Part shown: in pieces, positions 1 to 13,140 of the stretch
How positions within the stretch are numbered: the first letter of the stretch is position 1
Layout: each line of letters begins with the position of its first letter
Source: Nereocystis luetkeana
Lineage: Eukaryota; Sar; Phaeophyceae; Laminariales; Laminariaceae
DNA: 64,000 bases
Reading direction: 5' to 3'
Assembly: GCA_031213475.1 (NCBI GenBank)
Contig: JARUPZ010000027.1
Span: 992,001 to 1,056,000, forward strand
Program-made: the position numbers and the translations under genes
Notes under the pieces: model-generated
The model's input: the letters and a program-made list of their open reading frames with translations, nothing else
Told to the model about the DNA's origin: nothing
Database searches by the model: none

Positions 1-481
1 ACGTGTACCTAGGCTAGGCCCGGACTCGGAGGGGGCGATCCACCATAGTATGCTCATATTTCAGGAAAAAAACGGGGATCGAGCGATGTGGCAGTGAACC
101 AACGACCTCGTACTATTGATATTACCGACAATCCGCGCAATGGCGGACCCTATCTTGTCCGTCACGACCGACGGCTAACCCCCGCTCCGTCCGACACAAA
201 AAACAAGAAACATAAAAAGAGTGGTCGCCACGACGCCAAACGCAACAAGGCCAAGACAAAAAAGACCTGCGTCACTAAAAAAGAGAATTCAACAACAGCA
301 CCGCATCTTTCGCCCCCCGCCCGTGCACTGATCCGCTGGGCATTCTCCAAAGGCCTCGACAACTAAGAGCGTCACTAAAAAGAGAAGCCAACAGCAGGTC
401 ATCACTCCCTCTACAGGTGCCCCGCTACGATGCTCTCCAAAAATCGTCGTGGCCAAGGGTAAGGTGAAGGCTACGTTGCGC
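1..481. other. 3' flank of the aminomutase gene, no gene seen
   Basis: This stretch lies downstream of the minus-strand aminomutase stop codon. Open frames here are short, rich in Lys and low-complexity, and show no recognisable domain. A roughly 25-bp segment reading GCGTCACTAAAAA-GAGAA occurs twice (near 271 and 369), a small local duplication. The 3' UTR and poly(A) site of the neighbouring gene should lie here, but no clear signal is visible. Confidence 0.5.
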
Positions 482-3400
482 TTAGAGCGTAGCCATGACC
501 TCCTTGGCGGCCGCGATGGTGCGGTCGACGTCTTCCTCAGTGTGGGCAAGGGACATGAAGCCGGCCTCGTACACAGACGGTGCGAGGTAGAAGCCCTTCT
601 CCAGCATGCCGCGGTGCCACCGTGCGAACTTCTCTGAAGACAGGTAAAAAAAAAGAAGAAAGTCGAACGACAAGGGAGCAGGCAGCGTGCGGTACAGAAA
701 ACGGAAAGCGGAGAGCGGAGGTGCTGCGGGGTCAGCGAGGTGGATAAGTTTCGTTTGGGCTCATGACGCCACACAACTATATTTGGCTGTGAAACGCAGG
801 GAACTGGTTGGGCCGATACGCGATTGAACACGTTTTCACCCTCAGGGCCAACCACTAAGCATGCTGTGGAATGGGCACCGAAAAGGCGTTTAATAGTCGC
901 GCATCGCAGCGCTACTTATTGACTAACCCCCTGCAAGAACAGCTTACATAATCCCCGAGCTATCTTTAGCCTGAGAGGACCTTCCGCATCACCCTACATT
1001 CCCTCCCGATGCTACAAACGACACGTTGACCCCGTATTTCCAACTCTTCAGCAGTCGGAAGGTAGATAGATGAACCTCACCTCAAACTCAAAATCAAGAG
1101 CTCCCCGAAAACGAAAAACAAGAAAAAAAAGAAAAAAAAGAAAACGAAACAAAAAAACGACAAGAGACAGCACCGACCTCCGTCTGACTTGGAGGCGTCG
1201 TCGAAGGTGTTGACGGGGCCCTTGTTGAAGAAGAACCCGAACATGCCACGGATGTAACCGCCGCACGCTTCGTGGCCGGCCTCTTCAGCGGCCGCCAGCA
1301 CACCCTCCACCATGCGCTTGGACAGAGCCTCCAGCTTCTCGTACGAGCCAGGGCGCTGGAGGATCTCCAGGGTCTGCGCGGTTACGCGCAGCGGAGAAAG
1401 GGAGGGCAGAGTGCAGGGTTGATGTCAGAAGACGCGCGGGTGATGGGTGGTCGGCGGGTATAGAGGGCACGAGCGAGGGCGGCTTGTTTGTGGGCGGTGA
1501 CGATGATATCCTGTTTCCGCAATGGATGATACCGCTATTATTCGTAATACGTATTGCTCGTGCACATGGTTCAAGACGCATGCCATGTAGGGCAGGGGTG
1601 TACGAGGCTCCCCGCTCGACGAGCTCTACACTATAAAGTCTTCAGTACTATACGTAAGTCACTAGTACTACGAGTAAGTCATTGGCACTCCCAAGTCACC
1701 CAAAAAAACGGCTTTAGGTAAAAAAGGCACACTTGACCCAGCTAAACCTGCCGACCAATCCCATTGGCTAGGTCTGCGACGGGAAAAAAAAACATAGTAA
1801 AAACAATCGAGAGGGCAGCCCCATAATAGGCCAGCTCCTCATGTGAGAAGCAAAAATCAGTCAAAAACAGATGCCTCATTGCTACCCCTATATAGTAGAA
1901 CGCGCCCGAAAAAAGATTTACAACAATAAACATTCACGTTTGCCGCTCCTGTTTAATTTTTGTCGTAGTAGGGGTGTGCTCGTGTTCTAGTCCTCACCCC
2001 TACTAGTACACAGCAACTACTCGCAGAAAAAAAATATGTTTTGGGTATTGCATCTCCACAGCGAAATCCTTCGAAGATAAAGCACCGCCACTTACAAAAC
2101 TAAAATGTGAAATTGTGCTTTCACATGTTTTTGTGAGTCTTTGCGTCATGGCTATACATCCATGCACGTGGCCATACATCAGGTGACAAATAGCTCAACA
2201 GCTTGATGGTCACCTCCGCTGGGCACGAGGGTTGATACGCGGCGGATTCGAAAACCAAAAAGGTATTTTTATTGTCGGTGAAAAACACCCGTTTTCACCA
2301 TCAAAATTCGATGAAAATCGACAATCAGTGGGAATGCTGAGCCCACTACGCGATAGTGATGACGGCAAGTACCGGGGGGGGGAGAAGGTAGGACAGCTGT
2401 GGCCACGACACGTCCAGAATGTCCCTGGCGGTAACAACTCGTACCAGGTGCGATTTGAGCTCGAAAAAAACATGAAATGACGAATTAAAAAAACAAATGT
2501 CCACGTGAGCTTTGGAGCAAGACCTAAGAAAAAAAAAAAACTACGAGGGCGAAGAAAAGACATGTTTTTCAAGCAATGAAAACAGCGAACCACACCTTGA
2601 TACCAGCAGTCATAGCTAGGGGGTTGCCCGAGAGGGTGCCAGCCTGGTACATGGGGCCTGAGGGCGCCACCATCTCCATGATGTCCTTGCGTCCGCCATA
2701 AGCGCCCACGGGAAGGCCACCTCCGATAACCTACAACATAATACACCAGTACGGTACATCAACCGCAGGCAGGCAGACGTTAGGTCATAGCCCACACACA
2801 GCGCACGGTATCGAAAGAGCCAGGCGGAAACGTTTTGGTTGTTTTTTTGCACCGTTTCGTGATACTCCGGTGCGGACAAGGCTTGGCTTACGCTTCACAG
2901 AAACGCACGTCCTGGTGAGCACAGCGCACGATGCTGGACACGCCGGTATATACTCAGGGGGTCGCTACCCTGATATTGGCCTCACGAGAATAACAAAACT
3001 GCGAACGCCACCTATACACAACCGCGCTCGCGGCTCTGTCGCGAGCACCCCTCCATCCCCTGGACTGACGCCTCCCCTAGCCTCGCCTCTACAACCTAAA
3101 CTACGCCACATTTCCGTGCGCGCATACAGAGGTGGTACAATAGCGCACAGACGTGATAAGCAGGCGTTACACTTGACGGCACCAATGTGGCTTGCCTCAC
3201 CTTGCCCATGGTGGTGATGTCGGGGAGGACACCGAAGTAGTCCTGTGGGTCAAGGTGGGGAATACGGGTGGGCGGGAGATAAAAGGGGAGGCATTGTCAA
3301 GAGGGGAGTTCCCGAGCGGCAGAGCAGTCCATCGTTGACATCACACTCCTTGATGAAAAGGCAACAGCCTGGAAGACGCGCAAAAAAAAACTCAGGTTTA

Positions 3401-6400
3401 GACCAGGTAATTCCCTTGAGAACCATGACTTGAAAAACATGATGACTGCCCCAAAGCCACGCCAATGCTTCCTCCCTAGCATCCCTTCAGACGCATGAGC
3501 TGTAGCTCCGCAGGGTACCCATTGCCAGCCAACACTGACCTTCAGGAGGGGTTCAAATGCCTGCACATATTCCAAAGCCTACTGTTAATGGGTGCAGGTA
3601 GTGGGACCTATGTAGAGCCAATAGCGACTAAAACAACGACGAGTGCGACATGAATAGTGTGATCACAGAAGTACGAAGCAACTACCCCCGGAAAGGGCGT
3701 GCAGTCGTACAACTATCCCCATGCTGCCTGCGTGCTTGTGGTACACGTCTTCGAAATACAACTGGGCCACCTCTCCAACCCCGGCAACTGGAACTACTGT
3801 AGTTTTGAGCTATAAATAAGTACTTCGAGCAAGTTTGAGCTTCGTACCTCGTGTAGCGGATGCTTTTGCTCAAGGCATCATTTCGACGTGTTTTCCCTGT
3901 AAAGCTTCTTCGCACCACTATTCATAGCATCCCTTCAGAGGCATAACTGAAAAATCTCGAGCCTAAACCCATAGACCGGTCAACGTTGATCCCCGCAAGT
4001 ACTTGAACGTCTGCATGCCTCTAAGCGATGCCTCGTTGAAGGCGGGCCATCGACGCACCTGGGCGCCACCGTAGGCGACGCGGAAGCCGGTCATGACCTC
4101 GTCGAACACCAGCAGGGTGCCATACTTGGTACAAAGGTCCCGGCAGCCCTCCAGGAACTCCTGGGTGGGCTTGATGAAGCCGGAGTTGCCGACGACGGGC
4201 TCCAGGATAACCGCAGCGATGTCACCGCCCTTGATCAGCTCCTCAACGTTCGCGAGGTCGTTGTACGTCGCCACCAGAGTGTTCTGGGTGGCGCCCTGGG
4301 GCACGCCTGAAGGAAGGAGTAGAAACGGCCGGCGACCGCGAATAGCACGCACGATAGACGCGAAATAGTTACTTAACTTGTAATTTTACGCTAGTTGTAA
4401 TATTTACGCGGAAGTTTGGGGGAAATTGTCGAACGTCCTATTCTATAACCACCGTCACCGAAGAAATCAGAACAAGCTCAACTTTGCCCAGATCAGCGCG
4501 CAAGTCACGTCATTTCAAGGGAGGCCAACGAACATCATGCACCACAGTAGACTTCGCTTCTACCGACCCTCTCCAGAGAAGCCTCTAAAGGGTAGTCTGC
4601 AGAAAACTCTAAGGAGGCTTTCGAGGAGCCTCTAGAAAAGGCTGTAGAGGAAGCTTTAGGGGAGGCTCTAGAGGAGAGAAGGCTCACGATGGAATTACGA
4701 TACAAGTATAGGCAGGTTATACTCGCAAGTACGACGAGCAAGGGCTATGGGCGTTGACCTGCTGTATGCTAAGCCTTCCTGACAATGCCACAACACCTTC
4801 CAGGTGTCAATTGTAATTCGCCAACCAGCAGCTTACTGGGAATATTGCACACCATTGTAGGTGCCAGATACGTGCACTGTCAGATAGAAGACGCCTCCAT
4901 ATCTCACCAGGGGAGTCGGGAAGGCCGAGGGTGGCGACCCCAGAGCCGGCCTGCACGAGGAAGCCGTCGGCGTGGCCGTGGTAGCAGCCATCGAACTTGA
5001 TGATCTTCTCGCGCCCGGTGAAGGCGCGGACGAGACGAAGCATGCCCATGCACGCCTGAAGGACCCCCGACACAGGTGAAAAAAAAATCGTGCTCCCGAC
5101 GGTGAGAAAGAAGAACACGCCTAACATGTCACACATATTACTATTACAAGCATACTGATACGACGCAAACGAGCACACTCGAACGAACAAAACTGCCATA
5201 TTTATGCGGAGAAAAGCGTGGTCGATGTGAGAAGAGACCTCAAACGTGGACTACCAGGTACTCGTGTACTTCCAAGATAAAACAAATGTGCACCTCTTCC
5301 CGGACGAAAGCGAGCAAAGCAATAAAGGCAAGAAAGGCGATCAAAGCAACCAAAGCAGGCGAAGCAAGCAAGCAAAGCACGCTACGCAGTCAAAGCAGGC
5401 AAGCAAATTTCTCAGACTTTCTACCTCAGTCCCCGAGTTGGTGAATCGGACCATCTCTACCGAGGGCACGGCGTCGATGACCATCTTGGCCAGGGTGTTC
5501 TCGTGGAGGGAAGGGGCGCCGAAAGAGGTGCCCTTTTCCAGAGTTTCCTGCACCAAGCGCATACACGAATCGCGGGAAACGGGGTCGACAAGAACATCTT
5601 GGTATCATTTCGCACAAAAGCAGTCCGGAACCGTGATCTGCGCACAGAATAAAACGGCCGTGCGCGATTTTTACGTGTTTCTGGCAAGTATTACGCGCCA
5701 CTGCGCCTGGGATTGACACTATTGCGCTGGGACCACTTCGGCCTTTTCCGCTCGAAAAAAAAGACAAAAAAAACGAGAATGGAAACCAGGTGCATGTCTT
5801 TATTTTATGACGTTTGGTGTTTTACCTTGATCGCGTCCAGCACCTCGTCGTCGGCGTGTCCCACGATAGCAGGGCCCCAAGTTCCAACGTAGTCGGTGTA
5901 TTTGTTCCTGCAAAAGTGAAACGAACACCAACACGCGCCGGACATAAAGACAGACGACAGCAGTGGTCACGTCGGGAACGAAAAGTGACCTTTGCTTTTA
6001 TGATTCAAAGTATATAGCAAGACACGTCTGCCTGTCTCAAAAGAAGCTAAACAATGTGCCCGTCGTATAGGAGTATTTTCCCAGCGTAGTTTTGCGGGGG
6101 ACATGACAATGTGCCCGTCGTGTAGGAGTATTTTCCCAGCGTAGTTTTGCGGGGGACATGAACGAGTACGTAGTTGGTGGCGAGCTTGATACAGCGCACA
6201 AGCGACACGCCCACACGCCGTTTTTACAAAAAGTTAAATTCAGGCGGTCACCAAATAACAAAATGCAGATACGACCCCAATAGTGACGCTCAGGCCTAAG
6301 ATCTAATGCCTAAGGTCAAGTAGAGACGGGCTAATGGCACGTGGCGTAAAGGGCGCCGAAAGGCATAAACAAATGAGTAAGGCATCAGCACCAATCGCCT

Positions 6401-9250
6401 TTCGCTCGCGTATTCTATCTACACTACCCGAGGTATGAATAGTGCCTGTAGATCAACAGTCTGCCTTACACTCGTGCACCCAGGCATGTGCAGCCGATGA
6501 CCCCATCGAATGAACACAAACTCAATATGTTTCCTCCCCTGCTGTGTTTAGCAGTCGGCTTATGTCGGTATGTACTGCTGTAGGGCACCATGGATATTCC
6601 GTCGATCATAATGACAACATATTTGCTGATTTTTCCTCATTAGAAACGGAGAATCCCATTTTCCACGAATTTGGCATATTGGCCGTACAATTTGGCACAG
6701 ACAGGCTTGAGTCTTGAGTCTTGACTTTGGGTGACAAATGTAAAGAAAGGCAGGTGGAAGCATCCGAGACTGCTGTAAACACAAGCACCGCCGTGCATCC
6801 ATGAGTCGCACTGGGCAAGCAAAGGGGCCAACTTCACTAAAATAATGTCCCTTGCTGTCTGATGCTGTATGCTGCATGAATATTCGACATGCTGCATTCA
6901 CGGCTCCCGCCATGTGCAGGAGCGGCCTGCACAAATCTATGAGAAGGACGTGTGTCGTCCATTTCAACCTTGCACGTCGGCCCAGGCCAACCCGACCCCA
7001 GGCCTCGCCCTACTAACCCTACAGTAACACTAACTTCAACCCTTTGGGTGGCTCGAGGTCGGCAGGAAGGTCACGCGGCTCCGCCCCGTGCTTTGGTGGC
7101 GTTTTTCCCAAGAAAACGCCGGGCGGTTGAAAGACCCGCCTTGACCAGTTAAGTTGACCAGCACATAGGTCGAGTTTTCATTCACGCTTCCATACCTCGT
7201 ACCTGGTACATCTTTCAGGGAAAACACGTTCCAGATCTGTATGATCTGTATGATCTAGCTTGTGAGACCCGTATGATCTGCATGATCTACTGTACAGCAG
7301 TAGCACATGTTTCCTGGGTTGGATCTGTACTACGCAGATTCTGCACAATCTCTCACAACGGCAGGTGGGGAACTACAGTAGATCATCTATATGTAGATAG
7401 ATAGATAGATAGATATATAGATAGATAGATCATGATCTGTCTGTCCGGGATGTGTACGCTTCACACCACAGGCAGTACCACGGGGGCAGCACGACACACA
7501 GCACCAGACCAACGAAACCGAACCGTGAAAGAGCTTCGCAGGCACGAGACACGAAAGTCAGCCAGCTTGCGCAGCTTGAACCGGGCTAACTGGGACACTA
7601 CTGGTTGGAAGTGGAAGTGGTGAAAGTTGGACGTGGAAGGCGGTACATTTGACTCGAAAATAGCCTACCTGGTATCATACAAGATCTCGTGCGAAAAATA
7701 CTGATAATAGTATACATATCAATATGAGGAACTTATCAGGTACCGTACCCAACGCAGAGGAAGATAACGAAAATAACGAAGAGCGGGGGAAAGGAACGAG
7801 TCAAAGGCCCAACAGGAAAGGCCCAACAGCACGGGGGGGTGGCGGGGAATTCCTCTCTTCTCTCTCCTCCTGAAACGCAATTGGGTGGGTTTTCGCAATG
7901 TAAACTGGAGAGTTTCTTGGGCGTGCGTAACGCGTAGCACACAAACTACTGGCCAATCAGTAGACTACTACTACTGCCGGTGCATACTACACCAGTACCT
8001 CTGGCAGTGCCCACAGCCAGTGCCCACCCGTATATGAATTTATAGGATAGGAGGAACACACTGCTCGTGCTGCTAAATACTGCTGACCCCGGTGGCCAAC
8101 TCTCATCATATCATACCATACCCTCTATGTACAGCAGTATCTCAGTGAATTGACCCGTACGAGTGTCATACGAGGGGATATATGCTCACCCATCGACGTC
8201 CCAGGCGTAGGCGCCCTTGACCCTTTCGAACACGATCGGGTTGCCGCCGACCGACTTGAACGCGCGCACTGGAGAGCTCACGCCTCCAGGCATGATTCCC
8301 TGCCAACGGGTGCAGACAGTTTAGACAAGCAACCAGAGCAGCATTCTTGTATCAACAGACAAGTACCTGTACGACGTATCACATGCTACCAGTACAGCAG
8401 GGCCTTTCATACTAATATCGTATCAAATGCGCGCCTCATCACCACGCTAAAGCAGGCTGGCGTGCCGCGCTGGAATGAGGCTAACGTGTCATCTTCGTAA
8501 GCCATGAAGCCAGAAGCTGCAAGCTGCCATGATGACTTTACATCGAGAGAAGCAGCGGCAGCCGAGGAAGAGTTGTCCTGCTTGAGTATTGCAAACGGGC
8601 CAATTATGACCGAGTCTAAACAGAGTTGTTCATAGTCATTCATGAAGCAGTACTCACTAAAAGAGAGAGGAACCCCGGTTGCACGTCGAGGATCATGATG
8701 GGATTGATCATGACGATCATGATGGGACCTCTTCCAAGGACACTTCGTGCTGGCGAGACAATCGCACCCAGAACCCTTCTACATGGACAGCTGCACCCCT
8801 ACCGAAGGCAAACCTCGCCCAACCGCCACCTGCTAACATCAGCCAGCGCCGTCGTCGCATGAACACGAACACACTGCCTCCCCTCTCGAGAACCGCATAC
8901 ACTCTCACTCGACTCCACATTACACGTGTAACTTTCCATCCAATTCCAACTACCCGCATGTAGCTACCCAGGCCCAGCAGCTTGAAGACAACACACATGC
9001 GTCCACCGAGGACGTAGACACATACCTTGGCCTCCGCGAAGGTCTCCTCAGACTTGGTGGTGTCTAAAGTGCTGGGAGGGGAAGCAGCCACCATGCTCAG
9101 AGTGCTCCTCGTTCCCATAGCTCTGTTGGCAGCAGCAGCACCAGAGGTGATCGGCGAGGGCGCGATGAAAGCCGAGCATGGCTCAGCGGCCAGCAGGCAA
9201 GCGGCTGTCGTGGCCGCCAACGCAAACTTTCGCCCTCCACAAAAGTCCAT
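482..9250 (-). CDS. hemL: Glutamate-1-semialdehyde 2,1-aminomutase, plastid precursor (10 exons)
   Basis: This PLP enzyme converts glutamate-1-semialdehyde to 5-aminolevulinate, the committed tetrapyrrole precursor made by the C5 pathway in the plastid. Exons on the minus strand, 5' to 3', are 9250-9026, 8299-8190, 5907-5826, 5547-5425, 5055-4908, 4306-4059, 3242-3201, 2730-2596, 1373-1178 and 633-482. They total 1461 nt, or 486 residues plus TAA. All introns are GT-AG, with phases 0,2,0,0,1,0,0,0,1. Family motifs follow the standard order: [55 protein letters not shown] (Asp298 should bind the PLP ring nitrogen), TTMGK (Lys326 should form the Schiff base), [10 protein letters not shown], and a C-terminal FARWHRGML. 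The first about 75 residues form a plastid presequence, which accounts for the extra length over bacterial HemL (about 430). No residue expected for catalysis is missing. The ATG at 9250 is chosen because it begins a signal peptide. Confidence 0.96.
6052..6161. repeat. 55-bp perfect tandem duplication in hemL intron 2
   Basis: Two adjacent 55-bp units (6052-6106 and 6107-6161), each starting CAATGTGCCCGTCGT and ending GGGGACATGA, differ at only about one base. They lie in the 2,282-bp intron 2 (5908-8189) and do not touch a splice site. Near identity implies a recent slippage or duplication event. Confidence 0.9.
7060..7170. repeat. Short dispersed repeat (GTGGCGTTTTT family)
   Basis: About 80 bp starting GTCACGCGGCTCCGCC and containing TGGTGGCGTTTTTC resemble 54088-54170, which has GTCACGCGGTTCCGCC and the same GTGGCGTTTTTC block. 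Only two copies are visible. Identity of the element is unknown. Confidence 0.45.
7226..7440. repeat. GATCTG-rich dispersed repeat with (GATA)n tract, hemL intron 2
   Basis: The segment repeats TGTATGATCT and shares a block around TTGGATCTGT with 44750-44990 (TTGGATCTGTGCTATGCAGA there), followed in both by a CACAACGGCAGGTG-like end. It closes with an AGAT/TAGA microsatellite at about 7394-7430. No reading frame is supported. The copy here contains an additional TACAGCAGTA word that the copy at 44.9 kb lacks. Confidence 0.6.
9026..9250 (-). other. hemL: Exon 1 of hemL: bipartite plastid-targeting presequence
   Basis: The 75 residues of exon 1 start with a short polar n-region ending RK, then a hydrophobic core ([12 protein letters not shown], residues 9-20). 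Next comes CSAFIAP (25-31), which fits the ASAFAP cleavage motif with Phe at +1 known from diatoms and brown algae. The following stretch, rich in Ala, Ser, Thr and Arg, is transit-peptide-like. Exon 1 ends before the conserved enzyme fold starts (exon 2, GIMPGGV), so the targeting signal occupies its own exon. This is the main evidence for a red-lineage secondary plastid. Confidence 0.85.
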
Positions 9251-10012
9251 ACTGCCGTTGATGTGGATGCTGATGTGCTTCTACAGCTGGCTCTGTGTGT
9301 TGGAGAGGTAACAGAGACAGACAGACGAACAGAGGTGCCTCAAAATGTGGAAACCCGTCGCGTGTTGTAGAAGACAAAATCGACAATTCGTCCCCGGTTA
9401 TTATGATTTCCGTAGATGACGTAGACTGTCATACCTGTAGAGCAACCAGGAGCGAGCCGTAGACTCGGAGAGGCACACAGCAACAATAGGAACGGGTTTG
9501 TGAACAAATTGGACGAGAGTCGTACCCTGGTACCTGACACTACTGCTGTAGATACGGATGCGAATGCAGCGTACCTGTCTGCGGCTCTCATGCGACAAGT
9601 GCACGTCTTGCTTCGTGCTGCTCTACGCGCCTTCACATACATAAGCACAGACCACGCCCCGTGTTGTATAGTATACCGTACCAGGTACTATTAATAATGA
9701 TACTATTAAAACACTACTGCAGTAGTATTATTAATATTAATAGTATCCGTAAAACATGCGTGCGGTCGCTGGCCGTTAGAATCAGACGAACACGCAGTGT
9801 GCCCGTGCGCATGGAGCGGAGACCGCAGAACATAATACGGTTCTTCTGGGTGTAGCCCGTGCTGCCCGGTGTGCTCTCGAGACTCATCATGAAACAAGAG
9901 GGTGTGTTGGAGTCGGAGCCGGCTTCCCCGATCATGGAGACTACGCTTCAAGAAATGGATGCCAGCATGACCAGCACCGCCAGCAGCACCAGAAGCAACA
10001 ATAGCAGCAACT
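9251..10012. other. 5' flank of hemL, promoter region not resolved
   Basis: The hemL promoter must lie here or a little further right, since the gene is read leftward from 9250. I see no clear TATA box at a fixed distance. The stretch carries TACCAGGTA at about 9680, ACTGCAGTAGT words and ATTAATA words, but no coding frame with recognisable content. Confidence 0.4.

Positions 10013-10064
<52 letters not shown>
10013..10064. repeat. (CAG)n microsatellite
   Basis: About 17 uninterrupted CAG triplets lie about 760 bp upstream of the hemL start codon. Frames reading through it give poly-Ser, poly-Cys or poly-Leu and lack other coding signs, so it is taken as non-coding. Confidence 0.9.
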
Positions 10065-10065
<1 letters not shown>

Positions 10066-10069
10066 GGCG

Positions 10070-11553
10070 TTGGATCGAGAGTGCTGAGCCTGCTGTGCGG
10101 CAGCGGGTTGTCAAGGTACGTAACGTTTCGTGACTGGCCCGATAGCAGGGTACGTCTGCCCTTACCTCCTGCGAGTAGGCATCCAGCATGTTGCTGTATT
10201 ACAGTAGTACCAGGTACCCTGGTAGGTGATAACATCGCCTACAATATCTTGATATTGCCGATATCTTGATATCACGTCGTGTATCCTCCAAGATGTTGTG
10301 GTCTCGAGCCCGCAGCTTCACCTACAGCTGTTCGTTCCCCTCGCTGCCTCGGCAAGGCATGCTACGAAGCATGCCCTATCAGGCTTATAGCGAGAGGGGC
10401 AGGTCTTTCTGGCGGGTGTAAGGCCGGACTCACCCTCAAGGAGTGATACCTTCTTGCTGCTTCGTGTGGGCACGAGGCTCGGGTCGCAGTAGAGTTGGGT
10501 CGTCCGTGGTGCGTCAGACACACGGAGACCTACGATTCGGGCGTCTTTTTTAGGCAGCTGCGGCAGAGCAGCAATGCTCAATCGGGATGTCCGTGCGCGG
10601 AGGCAGGCGCCACCACAGTCCACACTACGGCGCAGTCTATTGCGCCGGTAGGAGGCTGGATTCGACGACGAAGGAGGAGGGAGACGTAGCGTCGACGAGC
10701 GGGGAAGAGACGGATTGAACTCACCCTGCGCGAGATTTTTGTTTTTTCAGATCAGACCGCAAGTGCGAGGAGCATGTTGTTTTTCGGGACGGGAGAGAAG
10801 AGGAACCGACTGGAAGGGAGCGGCAACGAGAGCATGTGCAAAGGAGCGGGCGGATTGGGCTAAGGCGATGAGGCGGCCATGAAGAACGGCAGCAGGACGG
10901 CGTACGAAGACCCATGACCGGCGCGCACACCATCACGAGAGAAGCAGTCACCGTTTTTTTTTGTTTTCGTTTTTCACGAGGCAGTATGCACTTGTTATTA
11001 ACCTCACTGGTCCCTGTAGTGTTGACGAGTATAGTATACCCTTCATGGGGAATGACCCCGGCAATTTTCAGGGGCGTGGTACCATAGCTGTGCTGCACCT
11101 TTCGTGTCAGACAGTCCGGGAAGAGATGGCGATCGTTGATGTTCGTGTGGTAGTTTTTTTCGGTTGGATTGCTCCTTTTTCACGGCATGTCCGCGAGTCG
11201 TCACTCTGACAGCACCCCAGACATCAGGCGTGATTCTCTCTGTGTTCACGACTACCGTGCGTTTCGTACGGTGCAGGCAGCACTCCGGACAGCAGCCGCT
11301 GTAGTCAACAGCCACGAGTTTTGGTTAGTGGTGGGAACGGGGGTAACTCTATGTTGTATAGTTGAGAGGATATACGCGCGGCCATGTTGGTTCAGTTTGC
11401 ACGTTGATTTCATCTTGTGTGCGCCTTCTTCGTCTCTTGTATTTTTTTCTTTTTAAGGCAGCCGCATTTCGATTTTTTATGGTTTTTCGGGTGTTCCTAG
11501 GGCTCCGGGACCTTTGTGTGACCACGGACTCCTTCGTCAGAGAGTTAACATGA
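10070..11553. other. Intergenic stretch, no gene recognised
   Basis: Reading frames of 60-125 codons exist on both strands but are unrelated to any family I know and overlap one another. A small inverted motif (GATATCTTGATATC) sits near 10255-10275. Nothing else stands out. Confidence 0.4.
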
Positions 11554-11725
<172 letters not shown>

Positions 11726-11879
11726 GAGCATGTATGTATGTGTCGTATGAAATTGAAGACATAAATTCAAATCGCTTGGTGCCCGCTTCACGAAATATTT
11801 GCTTGTATTCTAGTCGCCTCGCTCTGCTCTGGCGAGATAAAAATGGAAGGCCGGGGGGTGCATACCCCGCCCCTCGCGC

Positions 11880-12865
11880 CCTGCGCCCCTCTCCACTCAT
11901 GCCTCCGACTAAAACGCGACTGACTTGCCTGCCAGGCTATCCTCTCCCGAAACCAGTCTACGCTCCCACCAAGATATCGCTAGTCCGGAGTCCTGTACTT
12001 GATGCTCACCTCCCCACCTTCCACTCACGATGCTCCCCCACACACCTTGCTCTTCGTCCCGGCTGCAGATCGCACGTCACCCCACTCCTACTACTGTAGG
12101 ACTTCAGACACCCAGACAAGGTCGTCCATGATCGCTCTTACGCATACCATGAACGTTTTTTTACGCCAGCTTCCTTCCGTCTGAATACGGCACCGCTCGC
12201 TCCTCCCGCCGCAAGCTTTGTCGCTACCCCCAGATTCTCCCGGAATTCAGAGCAAACTCCTCCGGTATCAATCTCGCTCCCCCCCCCTCCCCTTCCTCCC
12301 GTGGCCCCATTCTTCTGCCACCACCGCAATTCTGTTCCCCAGGCAAAGAGTGGCTGGCCCCTTCGACCAGCCCCTCCATCTCCTGCCATTCTTCCAGACA
12401 GTCATCGGCGCCGCTCCTTCAGGCATCGTACCCCCCTTGAACATACCGCACACCTCGCCCAGCAACTCCGCTGCCCCCCCTTCTCCCGACGCTCCTGCCC
12501 CCACCGGGCCGTTTATCGTCATCCCCGCCTTGTTTTCGATCCCCTAGATCTGGCTTCCACCCGGTTCTCCTCCGCTCCCCTCCCTCCTCCCAGCTGCTCT
12601 CTTCCATAGACATCACACGTTCGTGAACCACCGCATTCTCCTCCGCGCACGGACGACACTCCAACCCACGTTACTCTCCCGCCAATATCCCACGCTTTAG
12701 CTTCCACCTGCCACCCCCGCCACCACCGCTCACGTCAACAGCTTCCTCAATCGCTGCTGACTCCCACTCTCGGCACGCGCTCTCTCCTCATATTTTGTCT
12801 CGCCGCCTTGACCCTCACGTGGCCTTTTTTTAAAATTATCACTTTTGCTTTCCAGCCTAACTCGT
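11880..12865. other. Pyrimidine-rich intergenic DNA
   Basis: The plus strand is strongly C+T rich, with long runs such as CCCCCCCTCCCCTTCCTCCC near 12281. The skew continues beyond the SINE at 12866-13140 to about 13700. Overlapping Pro/Ser-rich frames are a product of this composition. No splice-consistent gene is visible. Confidence 0.55.
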
Positions 12866-13140
12866 AGGAGGCTTTACCCTCAGCGATCTTCTGGACAAGC
12901 CGTGGTCACAGGTGTCGTCCCTTCTCCCCCCCGGTACGCGCCTTTGTTTTTGTCGCGCATAGTGTTCAGCATTGCCACTGCTCGTAGATTTTCATCGAAT
13001 ATAGCTAACTCGCGCTTTTTTGCCTATCCGTTTTTGATGCAAGAAAAAGTTCTTACGATGCACTCGGTGATACTTGAACCCACAACATTGATCTTGGTAG
13101 GCACGCGGACCACCTACCAAGCCACCGGGGACGCCGGGTC
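12866..13140 (-). mobile_element. tRNA-derived SINE, family B, copy 1
   Basis: The element is related along its length to 55862-56169 on the same strand. Read on the minus strand, it starts with a tRNA-like head: a possible box A, TGGCTTGGTAGGTGG, and a possible box B, GGGTTCAAGTATC, about 45 bp further on. The body is of unknown origin, and the far end reads CAGCGATCTTCTGG on the plus strand. A pol III promoter in a short non-coding repeat is the signature of a SINE. Copy 1 is more diverged than a recent insertion would be. Confidence 0.65.
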
